DNA from: Brevibacillus composti
GTDB taxonomy: Bacteria; Bacillota; Bacilli; Brevibacillales; Brevibacillaceae
DNA: 64,000 bases
Direction: 5' to 3'
Assembly (NCBI RefSeq): GCF_016406105.1
Contig: NZ_CP066308.1
Location: 344,501-408,500, forward strand
The notes below the pieces were generated by a model that saw nothing but the letters and a program-made list of their open reading frames with translations, was not told the origin of the DNA and did not search any database. Below are positions 34,961 to 42,947 of this stretch, piece after piece. The position numbers and the translations under genes were made by a program. Each line of letters begins with the position of its first letter. Position 1 is the stretch's first letter.

Positions 34961-35061
34961 GAGAATCTGCTGCCTACCATTTTGGCGAAACGTTTGCGCA
35001 TCGGTTGTCGTCTCTTTTTCCAGGGCAACCTAAACAGGGAAAGAAAGGATGAGACGACAGC

Positions 35062-36087
35062 ATGAAAACGATCAAAAGCGTATCCATGACTATATTGGCA
35101 GCAACCCTCCTCACCGTAAACGGAGCCAGTCTCACAGCGGCAGAGCCCACAGGAGAGCTGTCTCTTTTGGTGAACGATAAAAAGCTGGAGCAACCAGCCA
35201 TTCGCGATCAACAGCAACAGACGTACCTGGTGCCGCTTCGCCAGGTGGCTGAATCGCTGGGCTTTGAAGTGAGCTGGAACCCCCAAATCAAAGCGGCGGA
35301 GGTAAAGAAGGGGGCGCTGTGGAGCTACGCCAAGCCGGGAGAAGACCGCTATCCCTACCAGCGGATGTACAAATCCCTGGGAGCTGCTCCGCAGCTGTTT
35401 GACGACAGGACCTGGGTGCCGGTCGCTTTTGTCGAACAAATTCTGCGGGCACCGGTACAGATCTCAGGCGATACGCTCCGGATTGCAAGCCAAGCGGAAG
35501 CTGAGCGGGAGACAGTGCAAAAGTCGGGGTCGATCACCCGCATACAGAAAGACAACGGCAAAATGAGGATTCTGCTCAACGGTTATCAACGCGGAATCCT
35601 GCTGCATGTGACGGAGGAAACAAAAATCGTGACGGCCGACGGCAAGCCGGGGACCACAGTCGATCTGGAACTGGGGATGGACATCGATGTGGTGCATGAC
35701 AGCATCATGGCGTTGAGCCAGCCGCCGCAGACTTCGGCCAGAGAGATCGTGATCAAAAGCAAACTGGAAACAGCGGACGTGCTGGGCACGTATGGAAATC
35801 TGGAGAAGGTCGAGCCGGAGGACGAAGGCGCAGTCCGCATCACGGTACAAGGTGAGCGCTTGACGGAGAATTCCTTTGAACGGATTCAGCTGTTGGTGAC
35901 CGATAAGACCAGAATTGTCAGCACCGAGGGAAACCGGGAGCTCACTGCGGCTGAACTGAAGCCGGAGATGAAAGTCTTTGTCTACTACAGCCCCAGACTG
36001 ACCCGCAGTGCGGTCCCGCAGGGGGTCGCGGAAAAAATCGTGGTGGAAGGTGCGGAAACATTGGCGGAGGATGCACCCGCCAAATAA
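35062..36087 (+). CDS. Exported stalk-domain protein (copper amine oxidase N-terminal-like)
   Basis: A 341-aa secreted protein. Residues 1-27 are a signal peptide ending near LTAAEP. Residues 35-145 are a stalk domain as in copper amine oxidase N-terminal-like proteins (LVPLRQVAESLGFEVSWNPQIKAAEV, WVPVAFVEQIL). The remaining 190 residues are beta-rich with two similar units (VTEETKIVTADG, VTDKTRIVSTEG), suggesting an internal duplication. In Paenibacillaceae such modules are frequent in cell-wall proteins. No catalytic motif is seen. GAAAGGATGAG precedes the ATG; a terminator follows. Confidence 0.85.
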   Translation: MKTIKSVSMTILAATLLTVNGASLTAAEPTGELSLLVNDKKLEQPAIRDQQQQTYLVPLRQVAESLGFEVSWNPQIKAAEVKKGALWSYAKPGEDRYPYQRMYKSLGAAPQLFDDRTWVPVAFVEQILRAPVQISGDTLRIASQAEAERETVQKSGSITRIQKDNGKMRILLNGYQRGILLHVTEETKIVTADGKPGTTVDLELGMDIDVVHDSIMALSQPPQTSAREIVIKSKLETADVLGTYGNLEKVEPEDEGAVRITVQGERLTENSFERIQLLVTDKTRIVSTEGNRELTAAELKPEMKVFVYYSPRLTRSAVPQGVAEKIVVEGAETLAEDAPAK

Positions 36088-36108
36088 GAGTGGGAATCAC
36101 TATGGATC

Positions 36109-36140
36109 GGGACGTTCCTTGCAGGAGGGACGTCCCTTTT
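36109..36140 (+). terminator. Rho-independent terminator
   Basis: GGGACGT (36109-36115) / ACGTCCC (36130-36136) with TCCT/AGGA inside, then TTTT. Confidence 0.82.
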
Positions 36141-36145
36141 CGCTG

Positions 36146-36334
36146 TTAAAATTGGCTGAGTAAGCGCTGCGCCTCCTGTATCCAGGCTTGCAGTCCGGTG
36201 GGGCCTTCTGAGTGGGATTTTACAGCCAAGCCGATCTGCCTGTGAAGGGGTGGCTCCACATCGAGGACGACGACACCGGATACGTCCGGCGAAAGCGTGC
36301 GAGACGTTTCCCGGGAGAGGGGGTGCTTTTTCGT
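36146..36334 (-). pseudogene. C-terminal remnant of a LysR-type regulator gene
   Basis: The minus strand encodes KHPLSRETSRT, VVVLDVEPPLHRQIGLAVK and LQAWIQEAQRLLSQF before a stop at 36146. This is the end of a LysR effector domain. The frame continues to the stop codon of the GNAT gene, where the homology ends, so about 240 upstream codons are missing. The GNAT gene or the segment carrying it may have replaced them. Confidence 0.7.
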
Positions 36335-36865
36335 CTACGGAAATAAACGCATCGCCATGTAATCTTCGTCCTGATAGACACCCTCGTGTTTCAGCGCATT
36401 TTTTTCCGTGCCGTACCGAGTAAAGCCGAGGCTCAGATAGAGCTGGCGCGCCGGTTCATTGTTGCTCGCGACCGTCAGCGAGAGCTGCTCCAGCCCCTCC
36501 AGCTCCCGGGCTTTCTCGATCAAGCGTGACAGCAGTTGTTTGGCTCCCCCCTTGCCTCTGTGGGCAGGAGTAAAATAGACGGCTACCACTGAAGCCTTGT
36601 GGCGCAGCTTGCGGTGGCTCTCCCGGATCAGCGTGCAGACGCCGGCCAAGGAGCCGTCCCAGAATGCGCCCATGGTAAAGGCATCCGGGCTTGGGGAGAG
36701 GCGTGCTTTCCACGTCTCCCGCATGTTCTGATCCTGCATCATCTCTTCGTAGGTGGTCAAAAACGCCTCCGGATTCAGCTGCAAGGCTTCCAACCGCAGA
36801 GCGACGTACTGTTCCGCGTCCTCTGGCTGCAAGATGCGAATAGTCATGTTTTGGGGGTCTTTCAC
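36335..36865 (-). CDS. GNAT-family N-acetyltransferase
   Basis: A 176-aa enzyme with the GNAT fold: beta4 and the acetyl-CoA loop are seen at VVAVYFTPAHRGKGGAKQLL, and LTVASNNEPARQLYLSLGF is the typical C-terminal part. It moves an acetyl group from acetyl-CoA to an amine; the acceptor is unknown. The start is GTG 36865 because AGGAGG lies 7 bases upstream; the ATG at 36847 has none. It stands alone, just upstream of a LysR remnant on the same strand. Confidence 0.88.
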   Translation of the reverse strand: MKDPQNMTIRILQPEDAEQYVALRLEALQLNPEAFLTTYEEMMQDQNMRETWKARLSPSPDAFTMGAFWDGSLAGVCTLIRESHRKLRHKASVVAVYFTPAHRGKGGAKQLLSRLIEKARELEGLEQLSLTVASNNEPARQLYLSLGFTRYGTEKNALKHEGVYQDEDYMAMRLFP

Positions 36866-37043
36866 GGGCGTTCCTCCTGTTCCCGCAGGATATCGCCGAT
36901 GTCCACGGCCGCGAGCATCATTCATGTTCTGTAGGACTGATGCAAATCCTGGTATTTATCGTATAAAAAAAGGGCGAAAGCCGCAATCAACACGATCAGT
37001 TCCCTGCTTATTCCCGCTGTGACGGGAAGTCCTCCCCCGGATG

Positions 37044-37088
37044 TAAGGGAATTCCCCGATTCCTTTTCCCCCGCTCACCCCCTACAAT
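37044..37088 (+). promoter_or_regulatory. nreBC promoter with possible NreC box
   Basis: The dyad TAAGGGAATTCCCCGA (37044-37059) is followed 24 bases later by a -10 TACAAT (37083-37088). The -35 position (37060-37065, TTCCTT) is poor, as expected for an activated promoter. The dyad shares 12 of 16 bases with one in the same place before the oxidase operon. Confidence 0.5.
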
Positions 37089-37122
37089 AACGATAGGATG
37101 TTTGTCTGCAAGGAGGATCACC

Positions 37123-38214
37123 ATGAACACCTGGATGGAAGAAAAGGGTACGCCGGAAGGAACCGATACGCTGCTGCAATCGATTTTTGCCCATATCAGC
37201 GATGCCGTAATGGTCGTCGATCGAAATGGCATCATCGTGGCCGTAAACGCCGCGATGGAGCGGATGTCCGGATGGTCTGAAGACGAGTTGGTCGGGAATA
37301 AGCATTTATGTGAAGTCTGTGTGGGCATGGCCACATGCCAGGAAGAGAAGTCGTGTGTGGACTGTTTCTTCAAACGTGCGCAGTTGCCCTCGTTTGAGAT
37401 GAGGCTGAAGACAAAGGACGGGCGCGAGTATCCCGTCGCGGCCAGTTCGACCACCCTGCCGGACGCGCCTGACGGAAAAAAGGTGATGATTCTCCGTGAC
37501 ATGTCCATGCAGCAGCGGATGGAAAAAGAGAGGTATCAGCACAAGCTGACCCATTTTGTGATCCAGGCCCAGGAGGAGGAGCGAAAGCGCATCTCCCGGG
37601 AGCTTCACGACGGAATCGGGCAGGCCCTCTACAGCATTCTGGTCGGTCTGAATGTCCTAAGCCATGGCAAGCTGAGCGGACCGATGAAGCAGCACGTGGC
37701 GGACATCCAGCAGATGACAGCCAAAGCCATGGAGGAAGCCAAGCGCATGGCATTGGAGCTGCGCCCCTCAGCACTGGATGATCTGGGGCTTTTGCCTGCG
37801 CTGCGTTCCCTGATCAAGCGGGTGGAAAAAAGCTTTGGCCTGACAGTGGATCTCCACGTGCACGGGGGATGGAGCCGTCATTCGGCTGCGGTGGAGACAG
37901 CGCTTTACCGCATCGTCCAGGAGGCGATGACCAATACAGCCAAATACGCACAGGCCCGCGCGCTGGGCATCGTGTTTGAAGAAAGGGAAAAGGAATTGGT
38001 GGTGACCGTCGTCGACGATGGCACTGGTTTTGACGTCGAGCAAGCCGAGAGGAATGGCTCCGGCTTGGGGCTGTTCGGGATGAAGGAGAGGGCCCAGCTG
38101 CTCGGGGGAAGTTTCGATATTCGCTCCGTAATCGGGGAAGGGACTACCGTGATCGTTCGCATACCACGGCCAAAGGAGGAAGCAAAAGATGGACATACGC
38201 GTCTTGATCGCTGA
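37123..38214 (+). CDS. nreB: NreB-type oxygen-sensing histidine kinase with Fe-S PAS domain
   Basis: A 363-aa soluble kinase. The N-terminal PAS domain (residues 17-125) carries C63-x2-C66-x11-C78-x2-C81, exactly the spacing of the four cysteines that bind the oxygen-labile [4Fe-4S] cluster in staphylococcal NreB; C72 is extra. The kinase part is of the HisKA_3 type with H162 in RELHDGIGQ, and HATPase_c boxes at the end (VVDDGTGFD, GSGLGLFGMKERAQLLGG). Without oxygen the cluster is intact and the kinase active. AAGGAGG precedes ATG 37123. Its end overlaps nreC by 26 bases. Confidence 0.93.
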   Translation: MNTWMEEKGTPEGTDTLLQSIFAHISDAVMVVDRNGIIVAVNAAMERMSGWSEDELVGNKHLCEVCVGMATCQEEKSCVDCFFKRAQLPSFEMRLKTKDGREYPVAASSTTLPDAPDGKKVMILRDMSMQQRMEKERYQHKLTHFVIQAQEEERKRISRELHDGIGQALYSILVGLNVLSHGKLSGPMKQHVADIQQMTAKAMEEAKRMALELRPSALDDLGLLPALRSLIKRVEKSFGLTVDLHVHGGWSRHSAAVETALYRIVQEAMTNTAKYAQARALGIVFEEREKELVVTVVDDGTGFDVEQAERNGSGLGLFGMKERAQLLGGSFDIRSVIGEGTTVIVRIPRPKEEAKDGHTRLDR

Positions 38215-38845
38215 CGATCACGCTGTGGTCCGGACGGGACTGGGCATGCTGATCGACGCTCAACCGGATATGAAAGTCGTCGGTTATGCCGCGGACGGCA
38301 AGGAGGCCTTTGACAAAGCGCTGGATATCCGGCCGGATGTCGTACTGATGGACCTGAGCATGCCCCCGGGGGAAAACGGTTTGTCCGCCACAGGCCGTCT
38401 GAAAGAAGCGGCCCCGGACATACAGGTACTCGTGCTGACGATGCACGACGACGAGGAGTATCTGTTTCGCGTGCTCCAGGCGGGAGCGGCCGGCTATATC
38501 CTGAAGAGCGCACCCGATCTGGATCTGATCGCGGCGATCCGCACCGTCCACAAGGGGATGGCGTATTTGTATCCGTCCGCCACCAAGTCGCTGATCGAGG
38601 AGTTCTTGCAGATGGTCAAAAACGGCGAAGAACAGGCGAAGTACGAGATTTTGACCGACCGGGAAAAGGAAGTGCTGATCCTGATCGCAAAGGGCTTCAG
38701 CAATAAGGAAATCGCCGAGCAATTGACCGTCTCCGTCAAAACGGTCGAGTCTCACAAAGCGCATATCATGGAAAAGCTCCATCTGCGCACGCGGCCGGAA
38801 CTGGTTCGGTATGCCATCAAAAAAGGGTGGCTTGATTTCGAATAG
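38189..38845 (+). CDS. nreC: NreC-type response regulator (NarL/FixJ family)
   Basis: A 218-aa regulator. The receiver has D10/D9 acidic residues, the phosphorylated D55 in VLMDLSMPP and K in YILKSA; the C-terminal LuxR-type HTH reads LTDREKEVLILIAKGFSNKEIAEQL in two overlapping motifs up to SVKTVESHKAHIMEKL. It is the partner of the oxygen-sensing kinase, overlapping it by 26 bases. In staphylococci NreC switches on nitrate and nitrite respiration; here the next operon is a ba3-type oxidase, a probable target. A strong terminator follows. Confidence 0.93.
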   Translation: MDIRVLIADDHAVVRTGLGMLIDAQPDMKVVGYAADGKEAFDKALDIRPDVVLMDLSMPPGENGLSATGRLKEAAPDIQVLVLTMHDDEEYLFRVLQAGAAGYILKSAPDLDLIAAIRTVHKGMAYLYPSATKSLIEEFLQMVKNGEEQAKYEILTDREKEVLILIAKGFSNKEIAEQLTVSVKTVESHKAHIMEKLHLRTRPELVRYAIKKGWLDFE

Positions 38846-38905
38846 GCGGCTTGCATGACGGAGCTGTGTCAAGACCACTGAAAACGATAATGTCCCTTTG
38901 AACTC

Positions 38906-38951
38906 AAAAAAGGTACAGTCCCTCAAAGAAATGAGGAGGCTGTACCTTTTT
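38906..38951 (+). terminator. Rho-independent terminator of nreBC
   Basis: AAAAAGGTACAG / CTGTACCTTTTT, 12 pairs, with CCTC/GAGG in the loop. Confidence 0.93.
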
Positions 38952-39132
38952 CTGGCCGCTGGGCAATTTGGGAGGAATTGTGAACGTATGCGCGCAGCGG
39001 GCAGAAGTGTGATCGCCATCACATCGGAGTCGGGGTGGCAGACCCTATACTGGCCTTGTACCAGCATGAACCGGCGGTTATGTCCGAAATGTGTCAAAAA
39101 ATGACGAAGATCAGGAGATTGCCGGAGGACTT

Positions 39133-39178
39133 TAGGGGTTTTCCCTGAATTACACCGCCTGTTTTCAACAGGTAGAAT
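39133..39178 (+). promoter_or_regulatory. ba3 oxidase promoter with possible NreC box
   Basis: The dyad TAGGGGTTTTCCCTGA (39133-39148) lies directly before a weak -35 (TTACAC, 39150-39155), then 17 bases, then TAGAAT (39173-39178). Geometry is within one base of the nreBC promoter. Confidence 0.5.
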
Positions 39179-39230
39179 GAAGTCGTGAAAAGGACCATGC
39201 TCGTCACGGTACGGGAAGGAGGAATGAATC

Positions 39231-39392
39231 GTGGAGACGAGAACAGAGGCAACGCGTCAAATCGATGAGGCAAAGCAGCCGCAACCGCAGTCACAAGACC
39301 TGAAAGGGACATTTATCGCTGTCTTATTGGTGGGCGCTGTCATACTCCTGAGCTGGTTTGGCGTGTTTGGACTATTCCTGGAACGTGCATAG
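39231..39392 (+). CDS. Cytochrome c oxidase subunit IIa (ba3 type)
   Basis: A 53-aa protein with one membrane helix, GTFIAVLLVGAVILLSWF, after a polar N-terminal stretch rich in Gln. The short length, single helix and position just before subunit II fit the small IIa subunit of ba3-type oxidases, which supplies the helix missing from the one-helix subunit II. The start is GTG 39231 with GAAGGAGGAATG upstream. First gene of the oxidase operon, 30 bases before subunit II. It is small enough to be missed by automatic annotation. Confidence 0.82.
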   Translation: METRTEATRQIDEAKQPQPQSQDLKGTFIAVLLVGAVILLSWFGVFGLFLERA

Positions 39393-39422
39393 TCGGGTGA
39401 GAAAAGGGAGGTTGAGGAAAAG

Positions 39423-39902
39423 ATGCATTTGCACCGTTACGAAAAAATCTGGCTGATTCTGGGCGCTGGCGGCCTTGCGCTGTTTATCGCGCTGCTTTGC
39501 GTCAATGCCTTCGCGATGGGGATGGCTCCCCCGAGCAATATGGAAATGATCGATCCGACCAAAGTGACCGCGACTCCTCCGTTTGACAATCCTGGCCTGA
39601 AAAAGATCGGTGACAATGAGTACGATGCCTACATGACGGCGTTTGCCTTTGGTTTTGCACCCAACAAAATGGAAGTGCCGGCAGGAGCGACGGTCAATTT
39701 CCACGTCACCAGCCCGGATGTCGTCCACGGGTTTCAAATACCGGGAACCAACGTCAACTTCATGGTGATGCCCGGACATATCAACTCTGCTTCGTACACG
39801 TTTGAAGAGCCGGGCGAGTACCTGATCTTGTGCAATGAATACTGCGGCGCCGGCCACCAGGTCATGGCGACCACCATTATCGTGAAGGAAAAAGGCAGGT
39901 GA
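39423..39902 (+). CDS. cbaB: Cytochrome c oxidase subunit II, ba3 type
   Basis: A 159-aa protein with one N-terminal helix (residues 10-32) and an outer cupredoxin domain. All CuA ligands are visible: H102 (VVHGF), then C137-N-E139-Y-C141-G-A-G-H145-Q-V-M148. It accepts electrons from cytochrome c and hands them to subunit I. GGGAGGTTGAGGAAAAG precedes ATG 39423. Six bases separate it from subunit I. The one-helix form is specific to B-type oxidases. Confidence 0.94.
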   Translation: MHLHRYEKIWLILGAGGLALFIALLCVNAFAMGMAPPSNMEMIDPTKVTATPPFDNPGLKKIGDNEYDAYMTAFAFGFAPNKMEVPAGATVNFHVTSPDVVHGFQIPGTNVNFMVMPGHINSASYTFEEPGEYLILCNEYCGAGHQVMATTIIVKEKGR

Positions 39903-39908
39903 TCCGAT

Positions 39909-41570
39909 ATGTTCAATCAAAAAGCAACAGAGCAGGTTCAAGTGGACCGTTCCACGGCTCGTCTGAGTCTGGCCTATATCTGGGTGGCCTACGCCGCATT
40001 CGGGCTGGCTGCACTGGCCGGGATGCTGCAAGGCATGGTGCGGGGCGGGATCGTTGAATTGCCCAGCTGGACCAACTACTATCAGATTTTGACCGCGCAC
40101 GGCGTATTGATGGCACTTATTTTTACCACCTATTTCATCATCGGCTTTCTCTTGTCGGGCGTCGCCAAAACCACGGGAGGTTCCTTGCACTTAGCGGCGC
40201 GCGGCTTCGGCTGGACGGGCTGGGTCCTGATGACGATCGGCACGGCGATGGCCGTCGTGACCATTGTGATGAATGACGCCTCCGTTCTGTACACCTTTTA
40301 TGCGCCGCTGAAAGCCTCACCCCTCTTCTACATCGGTGCCGCTTTGCTCGTCGTGGGCAGCTGGTTCGGCGGTTTTGCGATCTTCAGCAGCTACCGCAAG
40401 TGGAGACAGGAAAATCGCGGGAAAATGTCTCCGCTGTTTGTCTTCATGTCCGTCACCACCTTTGTCTTGTGGATGATTGCGACCCTGCCGGTAGCGGTCG
40501 AAGTTCTGTTCCAGCTCATTCCCTGGTCGCTCGGCTGGACGTCCAGCATCAACATCATGCTGAGCCGCACGCTGTTTTGGTTCTTTGGCCATCCGCTCGT
40601 CTACTTCTGGCTGATGCCGGCTTATATCGCCTGGTATGTCTGCCTGCCGCGCGTGATCGGCGGCCACGTCTTCAGTGATTCGCTGTCTCGTCTCGCTTTT
40701 ATCTCTCTGCTCCTGTTCTCGATACCGGTCGGATTCCACCACCAGCTGATGGAGCCAGGCATTTCTCCCGGCTGGAAGATGATCCACGTCATCCTGACGC
40801 TGATCGTCGTCATCCCGTCGCTGATGACCGCTTTCTCGATGTTCGCTACCTTCGAGACGACCGGTCGGAAAAAAGGCGGTACGGGGCTGTTCGGCTGGTT
40901 CAAAAAGCTGCCGTGGTCCGACGTTCGCTTTTTCGCTCCGTTTGTCGGGATGCTCTTCTTTATCCCGGCAGGTGCGGGCGGGATTATCAACGCCAGCAAC
41001 CAGATGAATGCGGTCGTGCACAATACGATCTGGGTCACAGGCCATTTCCACATTACCGTAGGCGCTGCAGTAGCCTTGACGTTCTTCGGCGTCAGCTTCT
41101 GGCTGATCCCGGTATTGACCGGCCGTACACTGACCGCCACTGCCAACCGGATGGGGATGGTGCAGACGGTATTCTGGTCGGTGGGGATGTTCCTGATGTC
41201 CTTTGCGATGCACTACCTGGGCCTGCAAGGTTCTCCGCGCCGCACCAGCTATACGACCTATGCGGATCACCCGCTCGCAGTGGAATGGCTGGATTATCAG
41301 CGCGTGATGGCATTTGGCGGCGGCCTTTTGTTCGTAGCCGCGATTCTGCTGATCCTGATTCTGGGCTATCTGACGTTCTTCGCTCCGAAAGGCAACACCG
41401 AATACCCGATCGCGGAGACGGAGACGAAGCAGCATACGCCTGCGATTCTCGAACGCTGGCCGGTGTGGATCGGCGTTCTGGTTCTGTTGATCGTGCTGGC
41501 TTACGGCTATCCGATTGCCGAACAGCTGACCCACAACCCGCCAGGCTCCCCGCCGTTCCGGACCTGGTAA
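39909..41570 (+). CDS. cbaA: Cytochrome c oxidase subunit I, ba3 type
   Basis: A 553-aa membrane protein with about 13 helices. Haem and copper ligands can be placed: TAHGVLMAL (low-spin haem), GHPLVYFW with the His-Tyr pair of CuB, FHHQL, and VTGHFHITVG for the two remaining haem His. It reduces oxygen to water and pumps protons with the lower stoichiometry and higher oxygen affinity of B-type enzymes. AGGTGATCC precedes the ATG. Last of a three-gene operon that probably responds to NreBC. The terminator after it is shared with a convergent gene. Confidence 0.95.
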   Translation: MFNQKATEQVQVDRSTARLSLAYIWVAYAAFGLAALAGMLQGMVRGGIVELPSWTNYYQILTAHGVLMALIFTTYFIIGFLLSGVAKTTGGSLHLAARGFGWTGWVLMTIGTAMAVVTIVMNDASVLYTFYAPLKASPLFYIGAALLVVGSWFGGFAIFSSYRKWRQENRGKMSPLFVFMSVTTFVLWMIATLPVAVEVLFQLIPWSLGWTSSINIMLSRTLFWFFGHPLVYFWLMPAYIAWYVCLPRVIGGHVFSDSLSRLAFISLLLFSIPVGFHHQLMEPGISPGWKMIHVILTLIVVIPSLMTAFSMFATFETTGRKKGGTGLFGWFKKLPWSDVRFFAPFVGMLFFIPAGAGGIINASNQMNAVVHNTIWVTGHFHITVGAAVALTFFGVSFWLIPVLTGRTLTATANRMGMVQTVFWSVGMFLMSFAMHYLGLQGSPRRTSYTTYADHPLAVEWLDYQRVMAFGGGLLFVAAILLILILGYLTFFAPKGNTEYPIAETETKQHTPAILERWPVWIGVLVLLIVLAYGYPIAEQLTHNPPGSPPFRTW

Positions 41571-41621
41571 GGAAAGTCCTCACGCTGCAGCCCGGACCGA
41601 AAATGCTCATTATCTCTAGAC

Positions 41622-41658
41622 AAAAAGCCACTCGGAATGCGATCCGGGCGGCTTTTTT
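41622..41658 (+). terminator. Rho-independent terminator of the oxidase operon
   Basis: AAAAAGCC / GGCTTTTT with CGGA/TCCG inside; T runs on both strands, so it can serve the convergent gene too. Confidence 0.88.
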
Positions 41659-41679
41659 CTGCAAAGCAATCGGTCTCCA

Positions 41680-41985
41680 TTAGGGTGAAAAAGTTGCCAG
41701 CATAGGCGGGAATATCAGCAACGCCAAGGCCGTTGACAGAAAAATACGGGTGGCGGTTTTGGAGAGCGGTCTCCCCGTATTGCTGGGAAACCACCCCGAA
41801 AATTGCAGCTTGTTTCTGTACAGGATCAGCAGCAGCAAGAAATTCGCAACGAACGCTGCCCACCAATTGGGGACTGCGCCGATCCACGCGTAGACCACAT
41901 TTTCGATCTGTCCCAGGATCATCAGACCGAGAAACATGACTAGCACCACACGGATGAGCTCCAACAAAAACCGGGCGATGATCAT
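41680..41985 (-). CDS. Small membrane protein of unknown function
   Basis: A 101-aa protein with three likely helices (residues 5-27, 38-56 and 80-97) and a polar loop around SGWFPSNTGRPLSKT. I do not recognise the family. AAAGGGGGAATC before the ATG is a good ribosome binding site, and the gene is followed by a shared terminator, so it is likely expressed. It lies beside an SDR gene on the same strand, 35 bases downstream of that gene's stop. Confidence 0.7.
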   Translation of the reverse strand: MIIARFLLELIRVVLVMFLGLMILGQIENVVYAWIGAVPNWWAAFVANFLLLLILYRNKLQFSGWFPSNTGRPLSKTATRIFLSTALALLIFPPMLATFSP

Positions 41986-42020
41986 CTCGATTCCCCCTTT
42001 TTCGCTCCCATACTTTTTTC

Positions 42021-42767
42021 TTACAAATGATAAATCATTTTTCGCGTCATGCCGCCATCCAATACCAGCTCTGCCCCCGTCAGAAAGTCGTTGTCGTCTT
42101 CGGTCAAAAAGAGGCAGGCGCGGGCCACATCTTCGGGTCTGCCCACGCGTCCGGCCGGATGCTGCTCATGATCCTCCGGGCGGAGCGCTTCTTCATCGCC
42201 GGTCTCGATCCATCCGGGGGAGATGGCATTTACCCTGATCCGGTCGGGGCCGAGGGAGAGGGCCAGGGCGTGGGTCAGCGCCAGGATGCCGCCCTTGGAC
42301 GCAGCATACGCCTCGGAATGGGGCTCCGACATGTGGGCACGCGTGGACGAGAGATTCACGATGGCCCCGCCGCCGGTTCGCCGCATCAAGAGAGCCGCTT
42401 CCCGGGAGCAGAGGAAGACGCTGCGGAGATTGGTATTCATCACGTCATCCCACTCCTCGACAGAGAGTTCATACGGCGATTTCCACCTGGAGACCCCCGC
42501 ATTGTTGATCAGAATGTCCAGATGGCTCCAGCGCTCGGCTAATTCCTCCATCAGCTTGATAATCTGCTGGGGGATGCTCACATCCACTGGCTGAAAAAAC
42601 GCCCGTCCGCCCGCTCGGGTGATCTTGGCGGCAGCGCGTTCGCCCAGCTCCGGATTCTTTTCTGCGATGCATACTCTTGCCCCGCGAGATGCGTACATGG
42701 CAGCGACGGCGTATCCTATGCCTTGCCCCGCTCCGGTGACAACCACAACTTTTTCGGAAAACGGCAT
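42021..42767 (-). CDS. Short-chain dehydrogenase/reductase (SDR)
   Basis: A 248-aa classical SDR enzyme. The NAD(P) site is TGAGQGIG, the structural motif is NNAG (LINNAGVS), and the catalytic triad is S (NLSSTRAH), Y and K in YAASKGG; ISPGW follows. An Asp/Glu after beta2 (AEKN) suggests NAD(H). The start is ATG 42767, with GGGGAGG 6 bases before; a 15-base extension begins inside that site. Substrate unknown. It is divergent from a nitroreductase gene. Confidence 0.92.
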   Translation of the reverse strand: MPFSEKVVVVTGAGQGIGYAVAAMYASRGARVCIAEKNPELGERAAAKITRAGGRAFFQPVDVSIPQQIIKLMEELAERWSHLDILINNAGVSRWKSPYELSVEEWDDVMNTNLRSVFLCSREAALLMRRTGGGAIVNLSSTRAHMSEPHSEAYAASKGGILALTHALALSLGPDRIRVNAISPGWIETGDEEALRPEDHEQHPAGRVGRPEDVARACLFLTEDDNDFLTGAELVLDGGMTRKMIYHL

Positions 42768-42947
42768 ATCGTACCTCCCCAAAAGAATAGATGACCTTGC
42801 ATGAAATTCCTCTGATTACCGAACACTGTAAGCGATGATTTTTTTCGACTCCCGTAAAAATCGAGCAACTTTTGGACGGCTAAACTCGTTTTTACCTATA
42901 GTAAAGCAAGAATGTTTGATTCTGATCACAGTAAGGAGGATGAAATC

